This document shows positions 1-10,932 of a stretch of DNA of 64,000 nucleotides, in pieces. The stretch lies in the NCBI GenBank assembly GCA_030144725.1, contig JASKMD010000017.1:6257992-6321991 (forward strand). The letters are read 5' to 3'. The position numbers and the translations under genes are program-made. Below the pieces are notes generated by a model. The model saw only the letters and a program-made list of their open reading frames with translations, made no database searches and had not been told where the DNA came from. This stretch comes from Haematococcus lacustris (lineage: Eukaryota; Chlorophyta; Chlorophyceae; Chlamydomonadales; Haematococcaceae). Each line of letters starts with the position of its first letter. Positions within the stretch are counted from its first letter, which is position 1.

Positions 1-3000
1 CGCTGCTGCACTGCGCACCTCCTGCAGCTTGGCCTGCAGCGCAGCCTCTGTGGCAGAGTGCTGGTGCGCGGCCTGCTGCAGCTGCTGCTGCAGGCCAAGG
101 ATGCGAGAGCTGTGGGCCTCCTCCAGCGCGGTCACCCGGGCAGCAGCTGCACGCTCTGCATCCCTCAGAGCCTGGGCCGCTGTGCGCCGCTCCTGCTGCG
201 CTGCCTGCATCTGCGCTGCCACAGCCCCAGCCTGGGCGTCTGACAGAGCCGTGTTGAAGGCCAGGCGCTGCTCAGCCAGCTGCTGCTCGTTCAGCAGCCA
301 CAGGTCGGCCAGCTGCGCTGCTTTGGCCTCTTCAGCCTGCTGCAGCTGGGAGCGGAAGTCCAGCTGGGATTCCTCACTAGCTGCGTGAACCGCATCTAGC
401 TGCTGCTGGAGCTGGGCTTGGGCCGCAGAGGCGGCTGCATGTGCCGCAGCTAGCTGCTCGGCAAGGCTAGTGTGCAGGGCCTGCAGCTGTTGCTGTGTCG
501 CGGCATGAACTTGGGCCATGGCAACCTGCAGCGCGACTTCACCGACGGCACTGGCCTGGGTCAAGGATGCCACCTCTGCCGCATGCTGCTGCTGTAGCTC
601 TGCCAGGCGACTGCAAGCAGGGGCAGGCAAGGCCAGGCAGCAGGTGGTGAAGCAAAGGAGGCTCAGTAGCAGACATGTGTGCAAGGCCAAGGAGGGCCGC
701 TTCACTGCCTGACACGGCTTTGATTGCCCTGAGGCATAGCAATGCACCATACCAACCAATAGCGGCTTCTGCTGTGATGCATCGCAGCCAGGTCACGGGC
801 GCCTGCTGTGATGTAAGGCTGCGACCACGGGGGCATACCTGGTCAGTGCAGTGTCAGCTGAAGCTTGCACATCTAGCAGCTGCTGCTGAAGCTGCTGCAA
901 GGAGGCAGACGAGGCCAGGGTCTGCTGCTCAAGGGCCAGGCGGGCCCCCTCCCGCAACATCTGCAACTCCCGATCGTGCTCCTGCAGAGTAAGAGGAGCA
1001 GCCTCATCGGCAGCAGTAGCAGCCTCATCGGCAAAAGCTGTCATCAGCTGCTATGCTGCTGCACCACATACCCTGCCCTCTACAAGGGTCTTCTGCCGCT
1101 GCGCAGCACAGCCTGGAAGGGGAGGGCTTGACAGCTGGCAGTCTAAGCTGCAGGGACCACCAAGCCACTAGCAGAACCTCAGCAGGGCTTGACAGGGGCT
1201 GATGCAACGCACCGCTTGCAAGGACGCCAGCTGGCCAGAGTGCCTCTGTATAGTGGCTGTCCGCTGCTGCTCAGCCTGCATACCAGGGACAGCATGCATG
1301 ATGAGCTGGCTCGGTACACCGGGGTAAGGCAGCCCTGACATCTGATAGCAGTAACCAGGTCACACAATCACACCTCACCTCGCGCCGCTGCTGCAGCTCG
1401 GCTGTTGAGGCGGCGATGCCCTCCTGTAGTCGCTTCACCTCCGCGGCATGCTCTTCGCGCATACGTACGAGTGCTGAGCGCACGGACGCGAGCTTCGCGT
1501 GGAAGGAGTCTTGGGCTTTGATGAGCCCCTGGGACTGCGCAAGTTCCAGTTGACTCATCTCCAGGGCGTGCTGGCTCCTTAGCTGCGCCAGGGCTTGTGA
1601 TTGCTGCTCGCGCATAGCCACCACCTCTGCCCGCAGGCCCGCAAGATGTGCCTCAGCAGACTGAGCCTCCTGCTGGGCGATGATCAGCGCTGTCTGTAGC
1701 TGCCCATTATGTGCAGCTAGTGTCTCTGCTTGCTGCTCTGCGTCCAACGCCGAGCGCGTCGCAGAGCCCGCCTCAGCTCGCTGCACCTCAAGCAGCTCCT
1801 GCTGCCTCGTCAGCTCAGATTGGTACACGAGCAACTTCTGTTCAGCTGCGGCTAGGTCCGCGCAATGCGCACTTGTCATTTGCTGCAGCTGCAGGGCGGC
1901 CTGCTCCTGCACGTGCCGTAGCTGCGCAACGCCGGCCGCTTGCAGCTCCGCTACCTGCTCGTCATGTTCAGCTGCGAGGGCGGCTAGAGACGCCTGCCAG
2001 CGCGCCTTGTCGACCCCCGCAGCCTGGCTGGCATCCATCAATTTTGCGTCGAGTGCCATCCTCGCCTTGCATAACTCTTGCTCAGACCGCGCTTGAGCCA
2101 CCGCCAACGCCGTGCTGTGCTCGCCCCGCACCGCCATCAGCTCTGTCTCCAGTGCGCCCAGCTGCTCTGCCCCGGCTACTGCGCTCGCCTGCAGTGAGCT
2201 GATAGTGTCGCGCAGGCCGCTAGCCTCCCTAGCAAACTTGGCAGCCTCCTCCTGCAGAGCCCGCTGCTGTTGTGCTAGGCTGCGCTCATGGGCGGTGACG
2301 ATCTGTGCCTGCTTCTGGTTCGCATCAAGCAGCTGCTGATGGAAGCGAGCTGTCAAGGCAGCCTGCTGGGCAGCAGCTGCGGCCTGCATTTCGGAGCGCT
2401 GGGCAGCAAGCTGGGCAGCATAGAGCTGGCCGGCTTCCACAGCGAGCTGCTGCTGACGCTGCAGAACCGCCCGCAACTCCTCCTGCACACAAGCAGTTAT
2501 GGAGCTTTGCGGTGCATCACAGCATCAGGCAAATCAGTGCCATATTAGCCATGCAGCTGGTGACAGCCCACCCCACCGACCTTGGCTGCAGCCAGCTCCT
2601 TGTTGAGGCACTGAACCTCAGCCTGCAGGGCCTGCCCCTGTTGTTGCAAGTCAGTGATGCGCTGCTGCTGCACGATGGCGCTGGCAGCAGCCGCTGCCGC
2701 AGCCTCGGCGGCCTCAGCTCGTACTGTGGACAGGTGTGCCCCAGCCCCAGACTCAACCTCCAGCAGGCCAGCCTGCCACAGCAACAGGGAGCAGCAAGGG
2801 GAGGTAAGCGACAGGTGACTGCAACAGCAACAGGGCACAGGTGGAAGCAGAAGGCCCAACCCTGACAATAGACCCCGTGGCCCAGGCACCTGTTGCTACA
2901 CCTCACAGCATGCCCTGGGCTCAGACGGGCTGGGGCAGGGGTCACAGGGGCAGGGGCATGGTGGTCTGGAGGGGATGAGGAGGAAGGCTGGAGATGTGCT

Positions 3001-6000
3001 GGTGCGAAATGTTTCACATAGTCTATAGGGTGTGCAGGCTTCCGCAGGCACCTGCAGAGCAGCCAGCTCCACTCTATGCTGCTCCACCAGCGCCGCTAGC
3101 TTGGTCCTGCTCCCTGCGTCCAGCTCTTGCAGCTCCAAAGTGCGCTGGTGCACCTCCTGTCTCAGTCGAGTCAGCTGCACACATGGCAACAGGCTGCAGG
3201 CATTGAGTTGACAGCGCAACCTGTCAACACATGCTAGCAGTGTCACCATCATCATACACTAGCATTTGATGCTGTACGGCCCCATCTAACACTGCCAACG
3301 TTGTTGCAAAGCGCAACACACCTGCTACATATGGTGGGCATTGAGGGGGACACAGACAAGCAGTCGAAAGGCAGTACGCGTGGCTAGCAGGTTTGGTCAG
3401 TGGCTCCTTTGCTCCCAGAGTGTACCCAGCTTACATGGTGGCAGGGGCATGCCATCAACAGCCATCAACAGCTGGCCAGCAACTGCTGGCCATCACCAAC
3501 ACTTCCCCAGGGATAACCCCAGGCTAGGTTATGCACTGCCATGTCCTCCCATGCACTCACCTCTTCCTCAGCGGGCTGCAGGCGTGCTTCTGTTGCCGCC
3601 TGCTCGGCTTCCAGCTCCAGCACCCTTGCTTGCAATGATGCGACCTCCTGTCTGGCTGCTTCCAGCTCAGATGCCATCCTCTGCTCCAATGCTGTGATGC
3701 TGGCTGCATGCTGCTCCTCCTGCTGCTGCTGCAGCCGCTGCTGTTGTTCCCAATCCAGCCCTTGTTGCTCCAGCTGCCGCTGCTGCTCCTTGTTGCGCTG
3801 CTGCTGCTGCTGCAGCTCAGCCCTCAGCTCAGCCTCAGCCATAGCCATGCGGGACTGCGCCTCATGCAGCCGGGACTGCAGCATGCTGTTCCTCATCTCC
3901 ATGGCCACCACCTCATCCCGCAACTGAGAGGCCTGGACAGTCAAGGCCTGCAGACGGCCAGGGGACTCGGCCACAGCAGGGTGGGCGCGGGCCACGTGGC
4001 TGGCCCTCCTGCCCACCAGCTTATGGCTGGCGACTGCATGACTAGCTGGGATGCCGTCTGTTGCCAGGATGTTGTCCTTGATGTCCAGGGTGTGGGCTGA
4101 GGTCGGAGCAGTGGCCTGAAGGGGCGTGGGGCTAGGAGCTGCGGTGGCCGGGCTGAGGTTTTGCGCCAGGAGGAAGGAGAGGAAGTGCAGCAGGCCCTGT
4201 GTAGCAGCACCAGTCACCGGCAATCACACATGAGCAGCTATACGCACATGCTGGGTGCAGTCCCATGTGATGCCCGCGCTGCGCATCTGGTTGCTTGGAT
4301 TCAAACCCTGACCTGCACCTGACCTGCACCTACACGAGGCCAAGCCAGGAGCAGGCTGTGGCACACCCCACTCACCTGATCCTCAGCTGTTGTGTGATCA
4401 TCTTTGGCGGCCTGCTCCCCTGCCTCCGCTGGTGGAGCAGGCTGGGCCTGGGGCTGCGGCAGGCTCTGAGGCCTTGCCGCTGGCACCAGCAGGGCTGGCA
4501 TGGAGTTGACACCCCATGCAAGGGTGAGGAATACCTCCGCTGGCACCCTGTATCCCGGGCTCTGGGGCACTGCAGCTGTAGAGCCTGTACCTTGCAGCCG
4601 AGCTGTGCTGGCGGCTAGGGGTGGGCTGGGGGCTGTAAGGGCAGCCAGAGCTGCTGCTGGGCAGGTGTGGGTGTCGAGCAGATGGCGCGCGCTGATCCGC
4701 CTGTTAGGGCCGGGCTCCCAGACATAGCTCCCACTGCTCTCACTCAACACCACCTTCAAAGCAGTGGCAAGCAGCCAACAGGTTCACATGCTGATGCTGG
4801 GGTGAGGTAGCAGTGTCGCCAGGCAACTACCTAGCTGATGATGAAGCCAACAAGGAAGCTGATGATGATGGCGACAAGGGGTAAGAAAGGAAGGAAGTGG
4901 GCAGGGAAGCAGCGGGGCCTAGTCAGTGCCTGGTCAGCGGTCTTGTAAGGAGCCGATTGTTCCTTGATCAATGTCACCCAGCTGTAAGGAGCTAGCATGA
5001 TCCGGCTGCCAACATTTCTTCCGTGTCATTATATACGTTGGCATCAAGACTAAAACTTAGAAGTAGATGTCAGTATATATGTGTTTATCATTTCCTCATC
5101 CATGCAAGCTCCATGTCACCATCATGGCCTGTCACCACCACCACAACACGCAGTGTCAAAACAGCCTGCAGCCACAGCGCCATCCAGGCCCATGCAGGTG
5201 TGCCCATCTGCAGCAGTGGAGGTGTAGTGGTGCAAGGGTGTCAGTGCAAGGCATGTGCAAGGCGACTTTGTAAGGCGCTGGCCACAGCAGTGGGCTGCAA
5301 GCCCCAGCGAGCTCTACCAGGCAGGCAGCAAGGGGGTCACAGGGGTGCAGTGTGCTGCTAGTGATCTTCACAACAGCATGACCATCAACAGGCATGTGTC
5401 AGGCGCTCGGTCATTACCTTGGCCTCCAATTCGTCACCAGGGTCTATCAGCAGGCTGCCCTGCCACGCATTGCCCGCCCGCCTGCACTCTCCCACACACA
5501 CACCGCTGATGGTGAGACATGGTATGAGCTGAATGACATTACATGCATGGTGGTGCATGACACGCTCAATGGAGCGGCTAATTGGATTGAGTGCTAAGCA
5601 TGTGGCCCATTGCCCAATCCACACAGGGCACCCAGCTGCTGAGGTGCAGTGCAGTGGGTGGCTGCAGCATACCAGGAGAGAGGCAGGCCAGCAGCAGGGT
5701 TCCACTGGCCCAGCACTGGCAGGGAGCCGACCAGAAGCAAGCTCTGGCCAGGCCGGGTTCTGAACTCTGGCACTGCAGGCAGCCGATAGGGCACACTTCA
5801 GATAAACTGTACAATAGCGCCTTGTTGAGCCCCTTGCTGTCATGTGGTGCGATGAGGGTGGGTTATGGGTGGGTCGGGGGTATGGGTTTGCTGAGGTGTG
5901 CAGTTGGTGGTAGTGGTGGGGGTGGATGCTTTCCTAAGGCTGGGGCACGCACGCCTGCCACAATTTGCCCACATGTATGGCCCCAGCAACCCTAAGTGTG

Positions 6001-9000
6001 CAGAGCCACAAGGTCTGGAACCAGTCATCTAGCAGGGGCTACTGCTGCCCAGGCCTGCTCGAATGGGTGTATTTGTCTAGTGTGCTGATGTCAAGTACAT
6101 TCGTCGCGGCGTTCGTTCGTCGCTGCTCCTTGGCAGTGGACACCGCTCCTTTGGAGGTGCCCTTTGGAGGTGCCCGTTGGAAGTGCCCTTTGGAGGTGCG
6201 AGAGTGAGTGACATCGCCTCCTGGGTATAAGTCGGTGTGAGCAGGTGTTAGCAGATATGAGCCTAGTGGCGCAATGCCTTCGAGGAAGCGACCCAGTAGC
6301 GCGGATCAAGATCATTGTGCACAAGTACCGCGGATCAAGCCCAGCCGGCACTTCCCTGGAGGCCAACCTGAAGCACATCACCGTCACCCTGGCCACCTGG
6401 GATGCGGTGTGGGAGGTGTACCTGGACCCCAAGTGGGCACAACAGCGGCTGAGGCTGTACGGAGCTCAGGACCGGACACTGGAGCAGTTCTTTAAGAAGG
6501 TGAGGGTGGGTGGGAGAGAGGGAGGGTAAGGGACTGAGAGTTGGTGGGTTGGTAGGAAGTGAAAAAGGTGTTGCATGTGACATGCCTAACTGTGTGCCAT
6601 CATGTCAGCCACCCTATGTTTGCCTTGTGTGCATGGCTGCAGTAGGAGGAGGACAGGGAGGAGGTGTCCATGCAGCGCCATGGGCGTGCCAAGCAGCTGG
6701 TGGTGTTCTTTGGAGCAGCTGGCATTGGCACAAGGGGTGGGTGGGGTACTGATGCGGTGCTGCGTGGTTGCTGCAAGGTGGTGTGCAGGCCCAGGAGCAC
6801 AGACCAGCGGCGGGGCAGGGTGGTGCTTGTGGATGAGCACCGCACCACCCGGGTCAGCTCAGCAGTGAATGGCCAGCAACCCTGTGAGAGGCAGCTGAAC
6901 AAGCGCAGGGCCACCAGGCCTGCGGGCTGGAAGCCCCCAGCAGGTCAGGTGCACCACCGCACTAGTGCGCCCAGCCTGGAGCCAGCAGCGTGACCAGCCA
7001 GTGCGGGGCATGATGTGGTGCCCGGTAGTGGCCCCCCGCGAGCCCCCACAGGCCCCAGGCAGCAGCCAGGAGGCCACACAGGCAGCAGCCTCAGAGCCAG
7101 GGCCCAGCACTCCCCCGCCAGCCAAGCGCAGCAAGCGCACCAAGGCTGAGCCGGCAGCTGAGCCCAACAAGGGCACGGGCAAGGCTGCCGAGGCAAAGCC
7201 AGCACCACAGCCAGGCAGGTGGCTGTACAGGAACTGCAATGCAGCGCTGAACATGCAGCGCATTGGGGAGAGCAGGTGGCGCCCGCTGGAGCTGTGCTAC
7301 TGGCCAGAGCAGGGGAAGCTGCCCGCCAAGGGCAAGGAGTACCCTGGCCTGGGCTACAAGCGAGTGCGAGACAAGCCACTCAAGGCCCAGCAGCAGCAGC
7401 CTGCTGAGGCACAGTAGTGTGTGCCACCCCTTTGAGCTGTCATCAGCTTTCAATTCGTGCATGTTTTGTCATGCCAACTCTAGGCATAGCCCTGTCACAG
7501 GGGTCAGGCAGTAGTGTAGGTGGTAGGCGACCATGACCATGTGTATGCCATGTATAGGCCATGTGTATGCCATGTGATGGGAACACCACACAGAAAAACA
7601 CCGTTTTGTAGTGGTCCACTATTAGTGTGTTTGACTGCAATGAAGGCTCAAGGTTGAGGGCCAAGGTGCTGATGTCAAGTGCAATGCGGGCAGTAGGCTG
7701 ACCTGTGACATGGGCCAGCAATTGATTGGTTGCATCTGGAATCCAGGCAGACGCGCCTGCAAGCAGGGGCAACAGCAGCGTGACAGCTCGCCCTTGCTAG
7801 GATGCGTTTGGGTTAGGGTTTCCGCTGGCTGGTGCTCTAGCTGGCTGGCACCTGCGTCCACATCCTGCCAAAGGACTGCCAACAGGGCCTCCTGCCAGGG
7901 AGTGTGCGTGAGCCCTGTGGTTGCCTTGTGACCCAGTGAACCTACAGACCCTTGCCTGTCCCTGACTTGCACTCATCCAGGCCTAAAGTGCCTGCTCCCC
8001 TTCCCATCAGACAGTGCACCTACAGACACCCAGCCTGCTCTCCATTCCATCAGGTATCCACTTGGCAGCCATGACCATCAGACACCCACCTGGCAGCCAT
8101 GACCTGAAGAACACCTGGCTGCCCGGTAGCCCATAGTGACACATGATGATGAAGCCGCTGCCCTCGGCAGCACAGCTGGCAGCATGCGGCTCAAGCAGCA
8201 GGGTGCGGTCTGCGCCAGCCTCCCACTGGGGCAGGCCACTGGGGCCCAGGACCACCAGCTGCAGCACAGTAGCACAGGCGCCTCAGCAGCAGCCCCAGCA
8301 GCGGCCCGGGCAAAATCACTGCACTGCTCCGTGTTGCCATAGGCCGGTCAGTTGCTCCCAGCTAACCCTAACCCTAACTCTAACCTTGCTCCCAGCTTTG
8401 GTATGAGTATTGAGCTGGTGGACAAATGCTGGCCCTAGGACCTGTTGGCATCAGTGTACATATGTGATTGCATGTTGCACTAGAGGGCGGTGTTTGAGGT
8501 GCAGAGCTCACTGTACAAGCAAAACCTTGAGTGCATGTGCCTTGCATGTCGGCTGCATGCTGGGCCTGCACCTCACCTTGGCAGTCAGGCTGACATTTGT
8601 GGGCAGGTCCACTTCGCCAACCCACATGCTGGATCCTGCATGCTGCTGCTGCTCCAGAAGCAAGCCATGCTGGGGCTGCCAGCTGCCCAGCTGTGGAGCG
8701 GACCCCACAAGCCTCAGCTGATGAGCAGGAGCCGCTGGCAGGTGGGGCACAACCACCTGGCAGTGAACCAGTGCGCCCTGTCTGGCAGGGGCTGCAAATA
8801 AGGAGTGGCTGCTGGGTAGGGGAAGAGGTAGACCCCACAGGCAGACAACCTCCAGACTCTTCCCTGCTGTGCACTCCAACCGCCTGTTCACACCCGGCTC
8901 CCAGACACATGTGCTGCCGCTGATAAGCACAACCTGCACAGCAGAAATGACGCGGGCTGTCAAGATGGAGGGCGCATGGGTTATTGCTGAGTAGTACAGC

Positions 9001-9351
9001 GTCGGGCATGCTTGCCTTGTATTCGACTGGTGTAGAGCCCTCAATTGCCAGCTCTACATCACATGTCCATGCATGGCCAGGGGCCCATTGCATTGGAACA
9101 GCTCTGCCGGCCTGCCATGCCCCAAGCTGTGCATGCCCGCCTACAATCGCAAGGTGCTGTCCAGGTGTACAGAGGAACTCTGGGATTTTGAACCTAACAT
9201 GGCAAGCTGTGGCTTGCACGGGGCTGGCAGAGCGCGAACGGTAGTTAACAACTGCCGAGCTGGTTCGTGGCTTCGGGACACGTAGCGACAGAGAGCGCTG
9301 TGTGAAGCAAACCTGCGGCGCATGATAGTTTTTAGTGGTTTCATAGCGCAC
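1..9351 (-). CDS. Triple-CBM20 starch-binding coiled-coil protein, SAGA-like (partial, open at left edge)
   Basis: I assembled 13 exons whose splice phases all agree: 9351-9016, 8933-8577, 8258-8090, 5772-5673, 5481-5418, 4753-4376, 4196-3561, 3174-3052, 2772-2581, 2482-1379, 1275-1213, 981-839 and 610-1, giving at least 1425 residues. The Ser/Arg-rich first ~48 residues resemble a plastid transit peptide. Three CBM20 starch-binding domains follow. Each keeps the LG-x-W tryptophan, the Lys before the intron and the Trp of the W-E-P-G-x-N-R type strand (LGAW/EYK/VWEPGVNRR; LGSW/TAK/PQWEAG; LGQW/EAK/VWEPGPNRR). After a Pro/Ala linker the rest is Gln/Ala/Glu-rich heptad coiled coil. In Chlamydomonas, SAGA1 and SAGA2 join CBM20 to long coiled coils and organise pyrenoid starch and Rubisco; LCI9 has tandem CBM20 domains. 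I see no exact Rubisco-binding motif in the visible part, and the C terminus is missing. The SAGA assignment is inference; the domains are clear. Confidence 0.82.
6097..7665 (+). mobile_element. Fanzor-type element, copy A (internally deleted, intronic)
   Basis: This segment sits inside the 2317-base third intron (5773-8089) of the CBM20 coiled-coil gene, in the opposite orientation. It is bracketed by a 15-base direct repeat at 6082-6096 and 7666-7680. Its right part matches copy C (13292 to about 14335) through the coding end and about 250 bases of 3' non-coding DNA; the match stops at GGTGCTG near 7671. A TATA-like TATAAG at 6230 and a basic start (MPSRKRPSSADQDH, from 6274) are followed at once by mid-protein sequence in another frame. 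This suggests an internal deletion that removed the front of the nuclease. The exact left end is uncertain. Confidence 0.6.
6245..7417 (+). pseudogene. Fanzor (eukaryotic TnpB-like) nuclease relic, copy A
   Basis: Two exons are visible, up to 6499 and from 6643. The first carries a block ending LEQFFKK; the second carries KQLVVFFGAAGIGT, then VLVDEHRTTRVSS and the RuvC-III region ending GLGYKRVRDK. The D-E-[FH]-R-T segment before a Cys-containing region, followed by an R-D-x-N-A-A-x-N type motif, is the TnpB/Fanzor C-terminal layout. This copy is dead: an in-frame TAG at 6643-6645 opens exon 2, a frameshift lies near 6960, and the RuvC-III acidic residue is replaced (YRNCNAALNM). The N-terminal half with RuvC-I is absent. 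The family call rests on motif recognition and recalled algal relatives. Confidence 0.68.
7418..7671 (+). ncRNA. Candidate guide-RNA (omega-RNA-like) region 3' of Fanzor copy A
   Basis: The roughly 250 bases after the stop codon are conserved non-coding sequence. They recur after copy C (13292-13545, minus) and in part after copy B (about 10800-10932, minus). A small hairpin, CCCTG-TCA-CAGGG near 7490, keeps its pairing in copy C with a different loop (CCCT-CCG-GGGG). In TnpB and Fanzor systems the guide RNA is transcribed from the 3' end of the nuclease gene and its right flank, so position and conservation fit. RNA function is inference. Confidence 0.35.
7681..8089. other. Remainder of intron 3, no gene seen
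   Basis: Unique-looking intronic sequence between the Fanzor relic and exon 3 of the CBM20 gene. Near the exon there is a partial tandem copy of a segment containing GGCAGCCATGACC (8070-8105). I see no coding signal. Confidence 0.4.
8362..8385 (+). repeat. Short interstitial telomere-like tract
   Basis: Three to four units of CCCTAA, one mutated to ACTCTA, lie inside an intron (8259-8576) of the CBM20 coiled-coil gene. The unit matches the plant/Chlorophyceae type telomere family only loosely, so this is an interstitial relic and not a chromosome end. Confidence 0.5.
8934..9015 (-). other. GC-AG intron 1 of the CBM20 coiled-coil gene
   Basis: On the minus strand the donor reads AAG|GCAAGC and the acceptor TGTGCAG|GTTGTG. 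Removing it joins the two halves of the first CBM20 domain in phase 0, turning VEYK plus VVLISG into a continuous strand. No GT donor in the same phase gives this join. Confidence 0.7.
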
Positions 9352-10090
9352 TCGGGGTCAGCTCACAATTCAAGCTTTACCCACTCTCGCTACGTGCGGC
9401 ACTACTAGCACTGCATGCTTGGCCGTGCCTTTGGGCCCAGTTAGCCTGGTTTCTGATTTTCTGTCACAAACTAGACCTAGCTGGTTCGCACTGCGCCCAA
9501 TGCCACGTTGCGGGATGTACATTATTGCCTTGAAAACACTTGCATACTTTCTAGTTGCCACAGTGAGCTGAAGCGCATTGATCAATACGGCGGTGTCACG
9601 TCGCGTTGGCAAATGGATACATTTCTGGTACAGAACAAAACTGCTAGGCAAATCTAGGTTTGTTTGCATGCTCATTCGTAAGTGCTGTGTTGTCTGTGGT
9701 GCGCCATACTGCATGCTCAGCTGGCTCAAAACTATGTCCATCCCCGGGTACTGTCTCTCTCCCTCGCCATCAAAGGCGTCATGCTCTCAGCTCCGTTCTT
9801 CAAGCTAACTACTGTCAAGCGCCAAGCTGTTACTAACAGTGTTACTTTTGAGGAGACGTCAAGGAAGGAACGTGCCATCAGTGATGGGGTTTGTAGTCAT
9901 CAAGGGTGCACCAATGACGCTGTAGTCATAAAGGCTGTAGTTCAGTGAAACAACTCATAGTAAACACCCTGTTCTACACCCTATGTGGCGTTGTGCCTAT
10001 ATGGTCCAGAAAACCATGAGAAACCATCGTTGACCCGGCGTTGACCGACTGGCCAACATGGCCTTAACCGGTTAGCCAACCTCGCGTTCA
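9352..10090. other. Intergenic region upstream of the CBM20 coiled-coil gene
   Basis: This stretch separates the start of the minus-strand CBM20 gene from the BTB relic. It presumably contains the promoter of the former, but I see no clear TATA box and no credible coding exon. Imperfect repeats of CTGGCCAAC / GTTAGCCAAC type occur near 10040-10110. Confidence 0.4.
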
Positions 10091-10623
10091 ATGACTGGCC
10101 AACATCTAGAGATGAACCAGACAACTGGATCAATCGTCATCAACTTCTCTGTGAGTGGCGTCCCATTCGCTACCTTGTTATCGACACTACACAAGGAACC
10201 AAACTCAAAGCTTACAACAATAGCCCGAGGATCGTGTATTGGAGCCCCCAGGGATGCTACCGGCGCCTACTTCCTCGACCGGTGTGTTTGAGCTTTAATA
10301 AAGCTCGAGTTCCACCAAGACAACAGCCAAATTTTAGCATGTACTCTGTGTGCGAGCTGACCATGCCAGGGCTGACTGTTGAGGCCTGTTAGTGTCAAAG
10401 AGACTACATGGGATGTCTGCCTCCTTTTGTTGTCGCCGCTGCGCCTGTCTGTCACAGGGACCCCAAACACTTCCAGCTCATCTTGAACTGGCTTAGGGAT
10501 GGCTGGTGTGCACTGCCAAGGAGCAGCGACGAACGAGCTGAGCTGCTCGCAGAGCTTCAATACTACCAGGTGTGGACACTACAGCAGGTGCCTGACCCCA
10601 AAGCCGCAAGTCATACCCTTTGA
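10091..10623 (+). pseudogene. KCTD/T1-type BTB domain fragment, two exons
   Basis: Exon 1 (10091-10281) encodes IVINFSVSGVPFATLLSTL and ends GAYFLDR. A GT-AG intron (10282-10457) is removed so that Arg is completed and exon 2 reads DPKHFQLILNWLRDG, then ERAELLAELQYYQ. Together this is a near-complete tetramerisation-type BTB domain: the V-x-x-G-G-x-x-F style strand, D-G-A-Y-F-x-D-R-D-P-x-x-F, and the E-A-E-Y-Y-Q helix. The protein would stop soon after at 10623 with no further domain. A second, decayed exon 2 copy lies near 18930. It may be a truncated gene copy moved by repeats, or a short gene with more exons that I cannot find. Confidence 0.6.
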
Positions 10624-10689
10624 CTGGGGCTAAGGCAGCTGCGTGCTGTAATACGGCACCATGACCCTGGCATGATGACCAAACAGCCC

Positions 10690-10925
10690 ACTTGTCCGTC
10701 ACTAGGGCCTCCATTTGAATTGAAGCACTAAGGACCACTAGGGATCACTAGGGACAACTCAGAATGGGGTTAAGGAGCTGTGTGGAGTGTTCCCATGCAC
10801 ATGGCACATGGCATGGTCGCCTACCACCTACACCATTGCCTGACTCCGGTGACAGGGCTGTGGTCCAGAGTTGGCATGACCTGCATGCACAAAGTGTAAG
10901 CTAATGACAGCTCAAATGGGGGGGG
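10690..10925. repeat. Dispersed repeat shared with 23360-23490, merging into a Fanzor 3' flank
   Basis: The part containing GGCCTCCATTTGA, GGACCACTAGGG and AAGGAGCTGTGTGG recurs at 23385-23480 in the same orientation. The segment from about 10800 on resembles the 3' flank of the Fanzor copies, read on the minus strand. Confidence 0.55.
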
Positions 10926-10932
10926 CCACACA

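Larger units (their letters stand above)
6082..7680. repeat. 15-bp direct repeat flanking Fanzor copy A
   Basis: GTGCTGATGTCAAGT occurs exactly at 6082-6096 and 7666-7680. It could be a long target-site duplication. Alternatively the first six bases (GTGCTG), which copy C also has at its end, belong to the element and only ATGTCAAGT (9 bp) is duplicated. Confidence 0.6.

Noticed and set aside
1680..2339. Cys/Ser/Ala-rich plus-strand frames
   Set aside because: Antisense shadows of the coiled-coil exon 2482-1379.
8007..8267. Separate minus-strand protein
   Set aside because: It is exon 3 of the CBM20 gene (8258-8090) read through into the intron.
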